From Pectobacterium sp013449375 (lineage in GTDB: Bacteria > Pseudomonadota > Gammaproteobacteria > Enterobacterales > Enterobacteriaceae), in assembly GCF_048593165.1 (NCBI RefSeq), contig NZ_CP184271.1: a DNA stretch of 64,000 bases. One strand, 5' to 3'. Shown in pieces: positions 1-9,741 of the stretch. How positions within the stretch are numbered: position 1 is the first letter of the stretch; each line of letters starts with the position of its first letter. A model generated the notes under the pieces. The model did no database searches. It saw only the letters and a program-made list of their open reading frames with translations, and was not told the origin of the DNA. The translations under genes and the position numbers were made by a program.

Positions 1-46
1 TCATTAAAATGCGCTCTTTGTCGTTTCAGGAACGCCAACTTACATC

Positions 47-1435
47 ATGACTACCACCACGGAAACGCCCCAAACAGAAGCCGCTACTGCACCTCAGCGT
101 AGTGAACTCATCTATCGTCTTGAAGACAGGCCACCGCTGCCGCAAACGCTGTTCGCCGCCAGCCAGCATCTGCTGGCCATGTTTGTTGCGGTGATTACCC
201 CCGCGCTACTGATCTGTCAGGCATTAGGTTTACCCGCTCAGGATACGCAGCGCATCATCAGCATGTCGCTTTTCGCTTCCGGTCTGGCCTCTGTGCTACA
301 AATTAAAACCTGGGGCCCTGTCGGTTCTGGTCTGCTATCTATTCAGGGCACCAGCTTTAACTTCGTGACACCACTGATTATGGGTGGACTGGCACTGAAG
401 AATGGTGGGGCAGATGTTCCCACCATGATGGCGGCGCTGTTCGGTACGCTGATGGTCGCGTCCTTCACTGAAATCATTCTTTCACGCTTCCTGCATTTAA
501 CCCGCCGCATCATTACCCCGCTGGTTTCCGGCATTGTGGTGATGATCATTGGTCTGTCGCTGATTCAGGTCGGCCTGACTTCTATCGGCGGCGGCTATGC
601 TGCGATGGGTAATAACACCTTCGGTGCGCCTAAGAACTTATTGCTGGCAGGTGTGGTACTGCTGGTTATTATTCTGCTGAACCGCCAACGGAACCCCTAC
701 CTGCGCGTCGCCTCGCTGGTCATCGCCATGGCGGTGGGCTATTTGGGTGCCTGGCTGATGGGCATGCTGCCGGAAAATACGTCTTCGCAACACGATACGG
801 CCATCATGGTGCCAACACCGCTGTATTACGGTTTAGGTTTTGACTGGAACCTGCTGATCCCACTGATGCTAGTCTTTATGGTGACGTCGTTAGAAACCAT
901 CGGTGACATCACCGCGACCTCCGACGTGTCTGAGCAGCCGGTCAAAGGCCCGCTGTACATGAAACGCTTAAAAGGCGGCGTGCTGGCAAACGGTCTGAAC
1001 TCTTGCCTTTCCGCCGTATTCAATACCTTCCCTAATTCTTGCTTCGGCCAGAATAACGGCGTCATCCAGCTTACTGGTGTTGCCAGCCGCTATGTGGGTT
1101 TCGTGGTGTCGCTGATGCTGATCGCACTGGGGCTGTTCCCTGCCGTTAGCGGATTTGTACAGCATATTCCAGAGCCGGTTCTGGGCGGCGCCACTATCGT
1201 GATGTTTGGTACGATCGCCGCTTCCGGTGTGCGCATTGTGTCCCGCGAGCCGCTAAACCGTCGCGCTATCATGATTATTGCGCTGTCGCTGGCCGTTGGC
1301 CTTGGCGTATCGCAGCAGCCGCTGATTCTGCAATTCGCGCCGGATTGGATTAAAACATTACTGTCTTCCGGTATTGCCGCTGGCGGTATTACCGCAATCG
1401 TGCTGAATTTGGTCTTCCCACACGAAGAAAAATAG
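47..1435 (+). CDS. xanP: Xanthine permease XanP (YicE), NCS2/NAT family
   Basis: Inner-membrane proton-coupled importer of xanthine for purine salvage. The 462-aa protein is a typical NCS2/nucleobase-ascorbate transporter made of about a dozen or more hydrophobic segments. The family signature region Q-N-N-G-V-I-Q-L-T is near residue 335, and the substrate-binding stretch ETIGDITA is near residue 285. The N-terminal block ELIYRLEDRPPLPQT matches recalled E. coli XanP almost exactly. The next gene downstream is yicH on the same strand, as in E. coli, and a strong terminator separates the two. UraA or PbuX relatives are the only real alternatives; the very close XanP match makes them unlikely. 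Confidence 0.95.
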   Translation: MTTTTETPQTEAATAPQRSELIYRLEDRPPLPQTLFAASQHLLAMFVAVITPALLICQALGLPAQDTQRIISMSLFASGLASVLQIKTWGPVGSGLLSIQGTSFNFVTPLIMGGLALKNGGADVPTMMAALFGTLMVASFTEIILSRFLHLTRRIITPLVSGIVVMIIGLSLIQVGLTSIGGGYAAMGNNTFGAPKNLLLAGVVLLVIILLNRQRNPYLRVASLVIAMAVGYLGAWLMGMLPENTSSQHDTAIMVPTPLYYGLGFDWNLLIPLMLVFMVTSLETIGDITATSDVSEQPVKGPLYMKRLKGGVLANGLNSCLSAVFNTFPNSCFGQNNGVIQLTGVASRYVGFVVSLMLIALGLFPAVSGFVQHIPEPVLGGATIVMFGTIAASGVRIVSREPLNRRAIMIIALSLAVGLGVSQQPLILQFAPDWIKTLLSSGIAAGGITAIVLNLVFPHEEK

Positions 1436-1474
1436 CGCCAGCCCGCAATAATTTCTGTTCAGTTTCATGTAAAA

Positions 1475-1505
1475 GCGCGCGGTGATGCAACACCGCGCGC
1501 TTTTT
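1475..1505 (+). terminator. Rho-independent terminator after xanP
   Basis: A perfect 10-bp GC-rich stem (GCGCGCGGTG paired with CACCGCGCGC) with a 6-nt loop is followed directly by five T residues, 40 bp after the xanP stop codon. Confidence 0.9.
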
Positions 1506-1593
1506 ACTGTCTGTAACAGCATTACCTATTGAGCCTTCAGGGAAATTACGGCATAAGAACAGTTCTCCCTGACGATTGGCATGGACTGACACG

Positions 1594-3285
1594 ATGAAAT
1601 TTATCGGGAAATTATTGCTGACCCTATTGCTTCTGGCCTTTTTAGCGCTGGTAGTCATATACGTATTACTGCAAACCAGTTGGGCGGCAGGCTGGGTAAG
1701 TAATTGGGTAAACCAGAACACCGACTACCAGTTGTCACTGGGAAAAATAAATCATGACTGGTCAACAGCCGATCATATCCAACTCACCGACGTCAGTTTC
1801 GGTCAGAAAGACCAGCCGCCGACACTCACCGCCAAACAGGTTTCAGCTGGGTTTAGCGTGCGCCAGATTACCGATCCGCACCATTTCGCCAGTCTGGAGC
1901 TGGAAGGAGGCACGCTAAATCTTTCCTCTCAGGCCGCCACACTTCCTATCGAAGCCGATGTGCTACAGCTGCGCACGATGGCACTGCAGGCGAAAGACGG
2001 CGACTGGCGGCTGAATGGTCAACAAATTAACGGTGGAATGGCACCCTGGCAGCCCGAAGCGGGTTATCTGCTGGGCAAACAGGGGCAATTCCAGCTCAGC
2101 GCCCGTTCACTCGAACTCAACGATATTCCTGCCAGTCAGGTCTTGGTTCAGGGAGAAATCAACCATAACCAGCTGATTCTGAGCAATTTCGGTGCCGATG
2201 TTGCTCAAGGGCAACTAACAGGCAACGCCAGTCGCGCAGAAGATGGCAGTTGGCAGATCGGTAACCTCCGGCTCAGCAATGTCCGTTTGCAAACGCAGAG
2301 AACACCGGAAGCCTTCTGGCAACCCGTGACCGAGCTGCCTTCCGTTACGGTTAACCGCTTTGATCTGATTGATGCCCGTATTGAAGGGCCGGGATGGGCG
2401 TTTATCGACTTGGATGTTGCCCTGCAAAATGTCACGTTTAAGCAGAATGACTGGCAGAGCGAAGACGGAACGCTGTCGTTCAATGCAACCGATATTGTGA
2501 ACGGCAACATGCACCTTATCGACCCTATCGTGAATCTGGATTTGTCACCGATAGGTGTTAACATCAAACAGTTTTCCACACGTTGGGAAGGCGGTTTACT
2601 GCGAACCAACGGCAACTGGCAGCGTAGCAACCGACGTTTACAGCTGAATGAGTTTGTTGTCGCTGGGATGGAGTACACACTCCCCAGCGACTGGCGCCAA
2701 CGGTGGCAAGCGACGCTGCCATCCTGGCTAGCAGAAGTGAATGTGCGAAAATTCACGGCCAATCGCAACCTGCTGATCGATATCAACCCTGATTTCCCCT
2801 TCCAATTGACCGCGCTGGATGGGTACGGCAGTAATCTGTTGCTGGCTCGCAACCACCAGTGGGGAGTCTGGACAGGATCGTTGAATCTTAATGCCAGCGA
2901 CGCGACGTTCAATAAAGTCGATGTGCGTCGCCCTTCACTGGCACTAGTGGCCGACGATAACCAGATCGCCATTAACGAACTTAGCGCATTTACGCAAAAT
3001 GGCATGCTGGACGCTAAAGCGACCATCAGCCAGCAACCGGCACGCAATGTTTCCCTGTCGCTGACGGGGCGCGCCGTGCCACTGGATATTTTGACTCGCT
3101 GGGGATGGCCAGAACCCGTAACCGCACCGACAGGCAATACGAATCTGGAGTTGCAGTTGAATGGTCGGCTTGCTGCCGATACGCCGTTGAAGCCGACGCT
3201 AAACGGTACGCTACAAGGTGTGGATAGTAACGACCATCCAATCAGGCAGCAAATGCATCAAGGTACGGTGACAGAAACGCAATAA
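1594..3285 (+). CDS. yicH: AsmA-family protein YicH
   Basis: AsmA-like protein anchored in the inner membrane. E. coli YicH belongs to the AsmA-like group, which includes proteins linked to outer-membrane lipid homeostasis and phospholipid transport; the precise role of YicH is not settled. The sequence shows one N-terminal transmembrane helix (about residues 5-26) followed by a long beta-rich periplasmic part. Blocks such as DNGYG-like 'LTALDGYGSNLLL' and 'VDVRRPSLAL' match recalled E. coli YicH throughout. The open frame extends upstream to a TTG at 1576, but the ATG at 1594 (MKFIGKLLL) fits the family start and gives 563 aa. It lies downstream of xanP, as in E. coli. Confidence 0.88.
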   Translation: MKFIGKLLLTLLLLAFLALVVIYVLLQTSWAAGWVSNWVNQNTDYQLSLGKINHDWSTADHIQLTDVSFGQKDQPPTLTAKQVSAGFSVRQITDPHHFASLELEGGTLNLSSQAATLPIEADVLQLRTMALQAKDGDWRLNGQQINGGMAPWQPEAGYLLGKQGQFQLSARSLELNDIPASQVLVQGEINHNQLILSNFGADVAQGQLTGNASRAEDGSWQIGNLRLSNVRLQTQRTPEAFWQPVTELPSVTVNRFDLIDARIEGPGWAFIDLDVALQNVTFKQNDWQSEDGTLSFNATDIVNGNMHLIDPIVNLDLSPIGVNIKQFSTRWEGGLLRTNGNWQRSNRRLQLNEFVVAGMEYTLPSDWRQRWQATLPSWLAEVNVRKFTANRNLLIDINPDFPFQLTALDGYGSNLLLARNHQWGVWTGSLNLNASDATFNKVDVRRPSLALVADDNQIAINELSAFTQNGMLDAKATISQQPARNVSLSLTGRAVPLDILTRWGWPEPVTAPTGNTNLELQLNGRLAADTPLKPTLNGTLQGVDSNDHPIRQQMHQGTVTETQ

Positions 3286-3342
3286 CTATCGGGTATTCAA
3301 AACACGGGGCCAGATCGTTGGCAAATCTATTTTCCAAATGGA

Positions 3343-3500
3343 AACGGGAGTAACGGAATAGAAGAGTAAAGCGTTTGCGCCAGGGACAAAAGCGTCAAGA
3401 ACGTTTTTGGACGTACTTGCAGCGTCTTTACGATCTATCCGTTACGCCCGCTCTACGGACTTTATCAGCAACATCACCCAGTGAGAATCACGGGTATTAT
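3343..3500. repeat. Dispersed repeat, copy A (internally deleted)
   Basis: About 150 bp that align with 50473-50690. The shared stretches are the block around 'atagaagagtaaagcg', 'gtttgcgcca', 'gaacgttttt' and 'acttgcagcgtctttacg'. Copy A lacks about 75 bp that copy B has, between '..acgt' and 'acttgcag'. A 61-codon open frame across it (3375-3560) has no ribosome-binding site and no family resemblance, so I treat it as non-coding. This repeat occupies most of the gap between yicH and fabY. Confidence 0.75.
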
Positions 3501-3590
3501 TATGGCGAAATGCTGCTGGCTAACATGCCGCGTGATGTATTGATGGGAATAGAGTCATAATATTTGGCTCTCATAGTGCTTAGCTACGGG

Positions 3591-4532
3591 TTAATCCACC
3601 TCCGACCCGCCAGCTTCCAGAGGCGCATCCGGCTGAGGAGGCAGCACGATATACACGCCTTCAAATAACGCCCCTTTATTGTCATCACCGAAGAGCTCGA
3701 CATTGAGCTGCACGCGTGCCTTGCGCCCCCGCGCCAGACGATCCAGATCGCCACTCAGCGACCCTAAGTCGGCAATAGCACTCGGCCGACCACTCACCGG
3801 CGTGCTGTAACGAATGTGCGCATCCGCCAGAATAATCGTTCCGCCGAGGTGCCGCTCACGCAGCAGCAGCCAGATCAGTCCCCAACCGGTAAGCGTAGCG
3901 AGAGAAAACATGCTGCCGGCAAAAAGCGTATGGTGCGGGTTCTGATTGCCCGTTTCAGGCATGGTGGTGATAAATTTCTTCCCTGTGTACTGGCTTATCC
4001 GCACCCCCATCTTTTCACTCAGAGGGATGTGCTCGTGCCAGGCTTGTTGCAACTGTCCGCACCAGTCAGGACGGTGCAAAATATCATCCAGCGTCGCCAC
4101 CGGTTTGATCATCAGAAAGTGCCGCACAGGCGTTGTTTGTGGCGCAGTGATTTCGCCTTGGTTAACAAAACCCAGTTTGGAGAAGAAATCCATTGCATCT
4201 TCACGGGCGCTACAGACCACGCGTTTGACGCCTTCCTGACGCGCTACGGACTCCAGGGTAATCGCAAGCAACGTCCCTAGCCCTTTCCCCCGCACATCCG
4301 GGTGAACCGCTAAAAAGCGGATTGCCGCTTCATTATCCGCGTTAATGGAAAGGCGGCCTATCGCGACCAGCCTTCCCTGCTCATCCACTACGGTTTGGTG
4401 ATGTGCTAGAGCATCATAGGCATCGCGCTCGGAGCCTAGCGGCTGGCGCAGAGGTTTACGCAGCATTTCCCAGCGGAATTGATAGTACGCATCCAGTTCT
4501 TCTGCGCTTTCAGGTACTCTCAGATGATACAT
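3591..4532 (-). CDS. fabY: FabY (YiiD): GNAT acyltransferase fused to a hotdog thioesterase-like domain
   Basis: In E. coli this protein is linked to fatty-acid synthesis initiation and can supply a route that partly replaces FabH. The 313-aa protein has an N-terminal GNAT domain (about residues 1-135) with the acetyl-CoA loop RGKGLGTL at 81-88. A YiiD-type hotdog domain follows in the C-terminal half, with the conserved NQNPHHTLFAGS block near residue 196. It matches recalled E. coli YiiD across its length, apart from roughly 16 N-terminal residues that the E. coli annotation adds. It is followed by dtd and yihX on the same strand. The exact reaction is inferred from the E. coli literature. 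Confidence 0.9.
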   Translation of the reverse strand: MYHLRVPESAEELDAYYQFRWEMLRKPLRQPLGSERDAYDALAHHQTVVDEQGRLVAIGRLSINADNEAAIRFLAVHPDVRGKGLGTLLAITLESVARQEGVKRVVCSAREDAMDFFSKLGFVNQGEITAPQTTPVRHFLMIKPVATLDDILHRPDWCGQLQQAWHEHIPLSEKMGVRISQYTGKKFITTMPETGNQNPHHTLFAGSMFSLATLTGWGLIWLLLRERHLGGTIILADAHIRYSTPVSGRPSAIADLGSLSGDLDRLARGRKARVQLNVELFGDDNKGALFEGVYIVLPPQPDAPLEAGGSEVD

Positions 4533-4635
4533 AACCTTTCCTCTATACCGAGATGCCTTATTGCATCAGGGTTCATAAAATCAAACCGCTGACAAACGGA
4601 TACACCGCGCGATAACGGCAATGGTGCCAGCAACA

Positions 4636-5073
4636 TTATGTCTGTAGCCAAAACGTCACTGGGCCGTCATTCACCAATGCCACTTTCATATCCGCCGCAA
4701 ACTGCCCTGTTTCCGTGTGAACGCCTTGCTCACGGCACTGTCCGACAAAATACTGATAGAGGCGATCGGCCTCCGAGGGATGTGCACCGCGAGAAAACCC
4801 GGGCCGCATGCCACGCTGCGTATCAGCCACCAGTGTAAACTGCGAAACCACCAGCACATTGCCGCCAGCCTGACGAACATTGAGATTCATTTTCCCGTCA
4901 TCGTCACCGAATATGCGGTAACCCAACACACGCTCGCAGAGTCGCTTGGCTTTTTGTTCGTCATCGCCCTGCTCAACGCCCAGTAAGATCAGCAAACCTT
5001 TATCGACTTCCCCAACCACACGGCCTTCTACCGTAACGCTGGCGCTGGATACTCGCTGAATTAGCGCAATCAT
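4636..5073 (-). CDS. dtd: D-aminoacyl-tRNA deacylase
   Basis: Hydrolyses D-aminoacyl-tRNAs, and glycine mischarged on tRNA-Ala, as chiral proofreading in the cytoplasm. The 145-aa protein shows both active-site signatures of the family: SQFTL in the middle, and NDGPVTF near the C-terminus carrying the cis Gly-Pro motif. The frame opens three codons earlier at a TTG, but the ATG at 5073 (MIALIQRV) matches the family start and sits about 12 nt after an AGGAG. It lies between yihX and fabY, the order seen in enterobacteria. Confidence 0.95.
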   Translation of the reverse strand: MIALIQRVSSASVTVEGRVVGEVDKGLLILLGVEQGDDEQKAKRLCERVLGYRIFGDDDGKMNLNVRQAGGNVLVVSQFTLVADTQRGMRPGFSRGAHPSEADRLYQYFVGQCREQGVHTETGQFAADMKVALVNDGPVTFWLQT

Positions 5074-5137
5074 AAAACCCAACTACTCCTGATGTCATCA
5101 TTCCCAATAGAGGCCGTGTCCGCCCCTGCGATATAAA

Positions 5138-5749
5138 TCATGCTTTAGCGGTCGCCGCTTGCATAGCGAAAAAATCCGGCACCACCTGACGATCGGTCAC
5201 CAGAACGCTATGAATGCCCAAACTCTGGGCAGCATCAACGTTTGCGGCATTATCGTCAAAAAAGACGGCCTGCGCTGGCGTCACGCCTTCCTGCGTCAGG
5301 ACATACTGATAAATCGCCAATTCCGGCTTACGTAATCCAATGTCTTGTGACAGATAGACCCTGTCAGCCGCTACCCCCACTTCCGGGAACAATGCCGGCC
5401 AGTGTGCACAATGGAGGCGATTAGTATTCGACAAAATCACCACGCGGTGTCCTTCCTGACGTAGGCGCTGCATGATGTCGATAACCTCAGGGCGCAACGC
5501 CACAAAAATAGCCTGCCAGCCAGCGGTGAATTGCTCGAAGCTCAAGGCGATGCCCATTTCCTGACACAGTCTGATCGCAAATTCCTCATCGCTGATCTCG
5601 CCCCGCTCATGCTGTTCAAACGCTTCACCCATGACGAAACGTTCTTGCAACGTCGCGAGCGGCACACTGCTCAGATTACTCCAGACGCCTAATACTCTTT
5701 TGAAATCAATATCGATGACGACATTACCCAAATCAAAGATATACAGCAT
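5138..5749 (-). CDS. yihX: HAD phosphatase YihX (alpha-D-glucose-1-phosphate phosphatase)
   Basis: Cytoplasmic HAD-superfamily phosphatase. The E. coli homologue dephosphorylates alpha-glucose-1-phosphate released from glycogen. HAD motif I appears as FDLGNVVIDID at the extreme N-terminus, motif II as LSNTN, and motif IV as FFDDN followed by A-N-V-D. I chose the ATG at 5749 because an AGGAGG Shine-Dalgarno precedes it closely and the E. coli protein begins MLYIFDLG; this gives 203 aa. The longer 215-aa frame would place this ribosome-binding site inside the coding sequence. Confidence 0.92.
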   Translation of the reverse strand: MLYIFDLGNVVIDIDFKRVLGVWSNLSSVPLATLQERFVMGEAFEQHERGEISDEEFAIRLCQEMGIALSFEQFTAGWQAIFVALRPEVIDIMQRLRQEGHRVVILSNTNRLHCAHWPALFPEVGVAADRVYLSQDIGLRKPELAIYQYVLTQEGVTPAQAVFFDDNAANVDAAQSLGIHSVLVTDRQVVPDFFAMQAATAKA

Positions 5750-5860
5750 GGCAGCCTCCTCCTGACGTAATCGTAGGATTTTCACTGTAGCGGGAAATGG
5801 CGAAGCTGAACAGGAAGGAAATATAAGGAAAGGTTAAAGTGGAAGAAAGCGCATGAAATT

Positions 5861-5882
5861 CAGGGCACCCGAAGGTGCCCTG
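5861..5882 (-). terminator. Hairpin after bipA
   Basis: The stem GGGCACC/GGTGCCC has a 4-nt loop and lies just beyond the bipA stop codon. The T-rich tail on the minus strand is weak, so the strength is uncertain. Confidence 0.55.
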
Positions 5883-5908
5883 TTTCGTAACAGACAAACC
5901 CGTCGAAA

Positions 5909-7732
<1,824 letters not shown>

Positions 7733-7839
7733 AGCTTTGCCTCAGGCATTTAGAAATAGCGCGCTATTGTACACGTATTAATCGAGGGACTAAACAAGAT
7801 CACAAGCATCTATGATAAACAACCTAGAGCTGCTTGCTT

Positions 7840-7855
7840 TGTGATCCCTTTCACG
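7840..7855. promoter_or_regulatory. Candidate CRP site in the glnA control region
   Basis: TGTGA-N6-TCACG matches the CRP consensus TGTGA-N6-TCACA at nine of ten positions. In E. coli, cAMP-CRP activates the upstream sigma-70 promoter glnAp1, and the location here is comparable. Confidence 0.6.
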
Positions 7856-7883
7856 GTGCAAAAGCGCTACAAGCGAACACAAA

Positions 7884-7900
7884 TGCACTAAATAAGTGCA
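7884..7900. promoter_or_regulatory. NtrC-binding site 1 of glnA
   Basis: TGCAC-N7-GTGCA is a perfect NtrC palindrome. Its centre is about 139 bp before the expected sigma-54 start site, as for high-affinity site 1 in E. coli. Confidence 0.8.
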
Positions 7901-7915
7901 ATAATTCACATACAG

Positions 7916-7932
7916 GGCACCATTTTGGTGCT
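7916..7932. promoter_or_regulatory. NtrC-binding site 2 of glnA
   Basis: GGCAC-N7-GTGCT is a near-perfect NtrC palindrome. It lies exactly 32 bp (three helical turns) from site 1, the same spacing as in E. coli. The two sites together form the enhancer for glnAp2. Confidence 0.78.
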
Positions 7933-8005
7933 TTAAACTATAATGGTGCAGTGGATTTCCGTGAGAAAGCCCCAAGTAGCAACACATTGCACACATTTAA
8001 AAAGT

Positions 8006-8020
8006 TGGCACACTTTTAGC
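8006..8020 (+). promoter_or_regulatory. Sigma-54 promoter glnAp2
   Basis: TGGCAC-N5-TAGC places the -24 GG and -12 GC elements with sigma-54 spacing. It differs little from the E. coli glnAp2 core. The leader from here to the glnA ATG is about 80 bp. Confidence 0.82.
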
Positions 8021-8101
8021 TTTAGTCTACTCACGGCAACAACATCAATCCACAACGATATTCGTTCCACGACGATAAATGACCAATCGGGAGAACCAAG
8101 T

Positions 8102-9511
8102 ATGTCCGCAGAACATGTTTTGACGATGCTGAATGAGCACGAAGTGAAGTTTGTTGATTTACGCTTCACGGATACTAAAGGTAAAGAACAGCACGTCACC
8201 ATTCCGGCTCATCAAGTTAATGCCGACTTCTTCGAAGAAGGTAAAATGTTTGATGGTTCCTCGATTGGCGGCTGGAAAGGTATCAACGAGTCAGACATGG
8301 TTCTGATGCCCGATGCCAGCACAGCGATGATCGACCCGTTCTTCGAAGATTCTACTCTGATCATTCGTTGTGACATTCTTGAACCAGGCACCATGCAAGG
8401 TTATGACCGCGACCCGCGTTCTATCGCGAAGCGTGCGGAAGATTTCCTGCGTTCTTCTGGCATTGCCGACACTGTTCTGTTCGGGCCTGAGCCAGAATTC
8501 TTCCTGTTCGATGACATCCGTTTCGGCAGCAGCACTTCTGGTTCTCACGTTGCTATCGACGACGTCGAAGCTTACTGGAACTCTGGTAAAGAATACGAAG
8601 GCGGTAACAAAGGTCACCGTCCAGGTCTGAAAGGCGGCTACTTCCCAGTTCCACCAGTCGATTCATCACAGGACATTCGTTCTGCTATGTGTCTGACCAT
8701 GGAGCAAATGGGTCTGGTTGTTGAAGCTCACCACCACGAAGTGGCTACCGCTGGTCAGAACGAAGTGGCTACCCGCTTCAACACCATGACCAAAAAAGCT
8801 GACGAAATTCAGATCTACAAATATGTCGTGCACAACGTGGCTCACGCCTACGGTAAAACCGCGACCTTCATGCCAAAACCAATGTTCGGTGATAACGGTT
8901 CTGGTATGCACTGCCACATGTCTCTGTCTAAAGACGGCACTAACCTGTTCGCTGGCGACAAATACGGCGGCCTGTCTGAACTGGCTCTGTTCTACATCGG
9001 CGGTGTTATCAAGCACGCTAAAGCCATCAACGCCCTGGCGAACCCGACCACCAACTCCTACAAACGTCTGGTCCCTGGCTACGAAGCTCCAGTTATGCTG
9101 GCTTACTCTGCCCGTAACCGTTCTGCTTCAATCCGTATTCCAGTTGTTGCCAGCCCGAAAGCACGTCGTATCGAAGCGCGCTTCCCGGATCCAGCAGCTA
9201 ACCCATACCTGTGCTTCGCTGCACTGCTGATGGCTGGCCTCGACGGCATCATCAACAAAATCCACCCTGGCGATGCAATGGACAAAAACCTGTACGATCT
9301 GCCTCCAGAAGAAGAAGCAGAGATTCCAAAAGTTGCAGGTTCTCTGGACGAAGCCTTGGCTGCACTGAACGAAGACCGCGAGTTCCTGACCCGCGGTGGC
9401 GTGTTCACCGACGACGCTATCGAAGCGTATATCGAACTGCGTAAATCTGAGATTGACCGCGTTCGTATGACGCCGCACCCAGTTGAGTTCGAACTGTACT
9501 ATAGCGTTTAA
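8102..9511 (+). CDS. glnA: Glutamine synthetase (type I)
   Basis: ATP-dependent ligation of ammonia to glutamate; a dodecameric cytoplasmic enzyme and the entry point of ammonia under nitrogen limitation. The protein is 469 aa. Visible signatures are FDGSSIGGW near the N-terminus, the ATP-binding block GSGMHCHMSL near residue 265, and the adenylylation loop NLYDLPPEE with its tyrosine near residue 398. The frame is open upstream to 7943, but the ATG at 8102 follows a GGGAG ribosome-binding site and matches the family start. NtrC, sigma-54 and CRP sites lie upstream. A 16-bp tandem repeat begins in the last codons. Confidence 0.98.
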   Translation: MSAEHVLTMLNEHEVKFVDLRFTDTKGKEQHVTIPAHQVNADFFEEGKMFDGSSIGGWKGINESDMVLMPDASTAMIDPFFEDSTLIIRCDILEPGTMQGYDRDPRSIAKRAEDFLRSSGIADTVLFGPEPEFFLFDDIRFGSSTSGSHVAIDDVEAYWNSGKEYEGGNKGHRPGLKGGYFPVPPVDSSQDIRSAMCLTMEQMGLVVEAHHHEVATAGQNEVATRFNTMTKKADEIQIYKYVVHNVAHAYGKTATFMPKPMFGDNGSGMHCHMSLSKDGTNLFAGDKYGGLSELALFYIGGVIKHAKAINALANPTTNSYKRLVPGYEAPVMLAYSARNRSASIRIPVVASPKARRIEARFPDPAANPYLCFAALLMAGLDGIINKIHPGDAMDKNLYDLPPEEEAEIPKVAGSLDEALAALNEDREFLTRGGVFTDDAIEAYIELRKSEIDRVRMTPHPVEFELYYSV

Positions 9512-9550
9512 TAACGACAGCGTTTAATAACGACAGCGTTTAATAACGAC
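9503..9550 (+). repeat. Three tandem copies of a 16-bp unit at the 3' end of glnA
   Basis: The unit AGCGTTTAATAACGAC occurs three times head-to-tail without a mismatch (9503-9518, 9519-9534, 9535-9550). The first copy includes the last two glnA sense codons and the stop codon, so copies two and three duplicate the gene's end. Confidence 0.95.
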
Positions 9551-9552
9551 AA

Positions 9553-9582
9553 CATGGTTGGGTGTGCTGATACCCAACCATG
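9553..9582 (+). terminator. Hairpin downstream of glnA
   Basis: A perfect 11-bp stem CATGGTTGGGT/ACCCAACCATG with an 8-nt loop. It lacks a T-run, so it may protect or process the glnA 3' end, or act together with the terminator at 9638. Confidence 0.6.
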
Positions 9583-9637
9583 ACCGATAACCAACAGAAT
9601 ACTAAGAAGTTTGTTCTTGTTGCCGTGGAAACGCTTC

Positions 9638-9662
9638 AGCCCATCTTCGGATGGGCTTTTTT
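9638..9662 (+). terminator. Terminator between glnA and glnL
   Basis: The stem AGCCCAT/ATGGGCT has a 6-nt TCTTCGG-type loop and is followed by a run of T residues. In E. coli a terminator in this position limits readthrough from glnA into glnLG. Confidence 0.85.
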
Positions 9663-9712
9663 CACCACCGGCATTGGCCGTTGCGACGTAACATCCATCA
9701 TTCACACTACAA

Positions 9713-9729
9713 GGCACCACGACGGTGCG
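9713..9729. promoter_or_regulatory. NtrC operator in front of glnL
   Basis: GGCAC-N7-GTGCG ends 12 bp before the glnL ATG. In E. coli NtrC binds at glnLp to repress basal transcription of glnLG, and this site occupies the same role. A clear sigma-70 promoter was not resolved. Confidence 0.65.
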
Positions 9730-9741
9730 GGAGTCTGCGTT

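Noticed and set aside
2205..3137. 310-codon frame antisense to yicH
   Set aside because: A shadow of yicH codon usage; no start context and no recognised domain.
3375..3560. 61-codon open frame after yicH
   Set aside because: It lies within a dispersed repeat whose other copy lacks the frame, and it has no ribosome-binding site or family resemblance.
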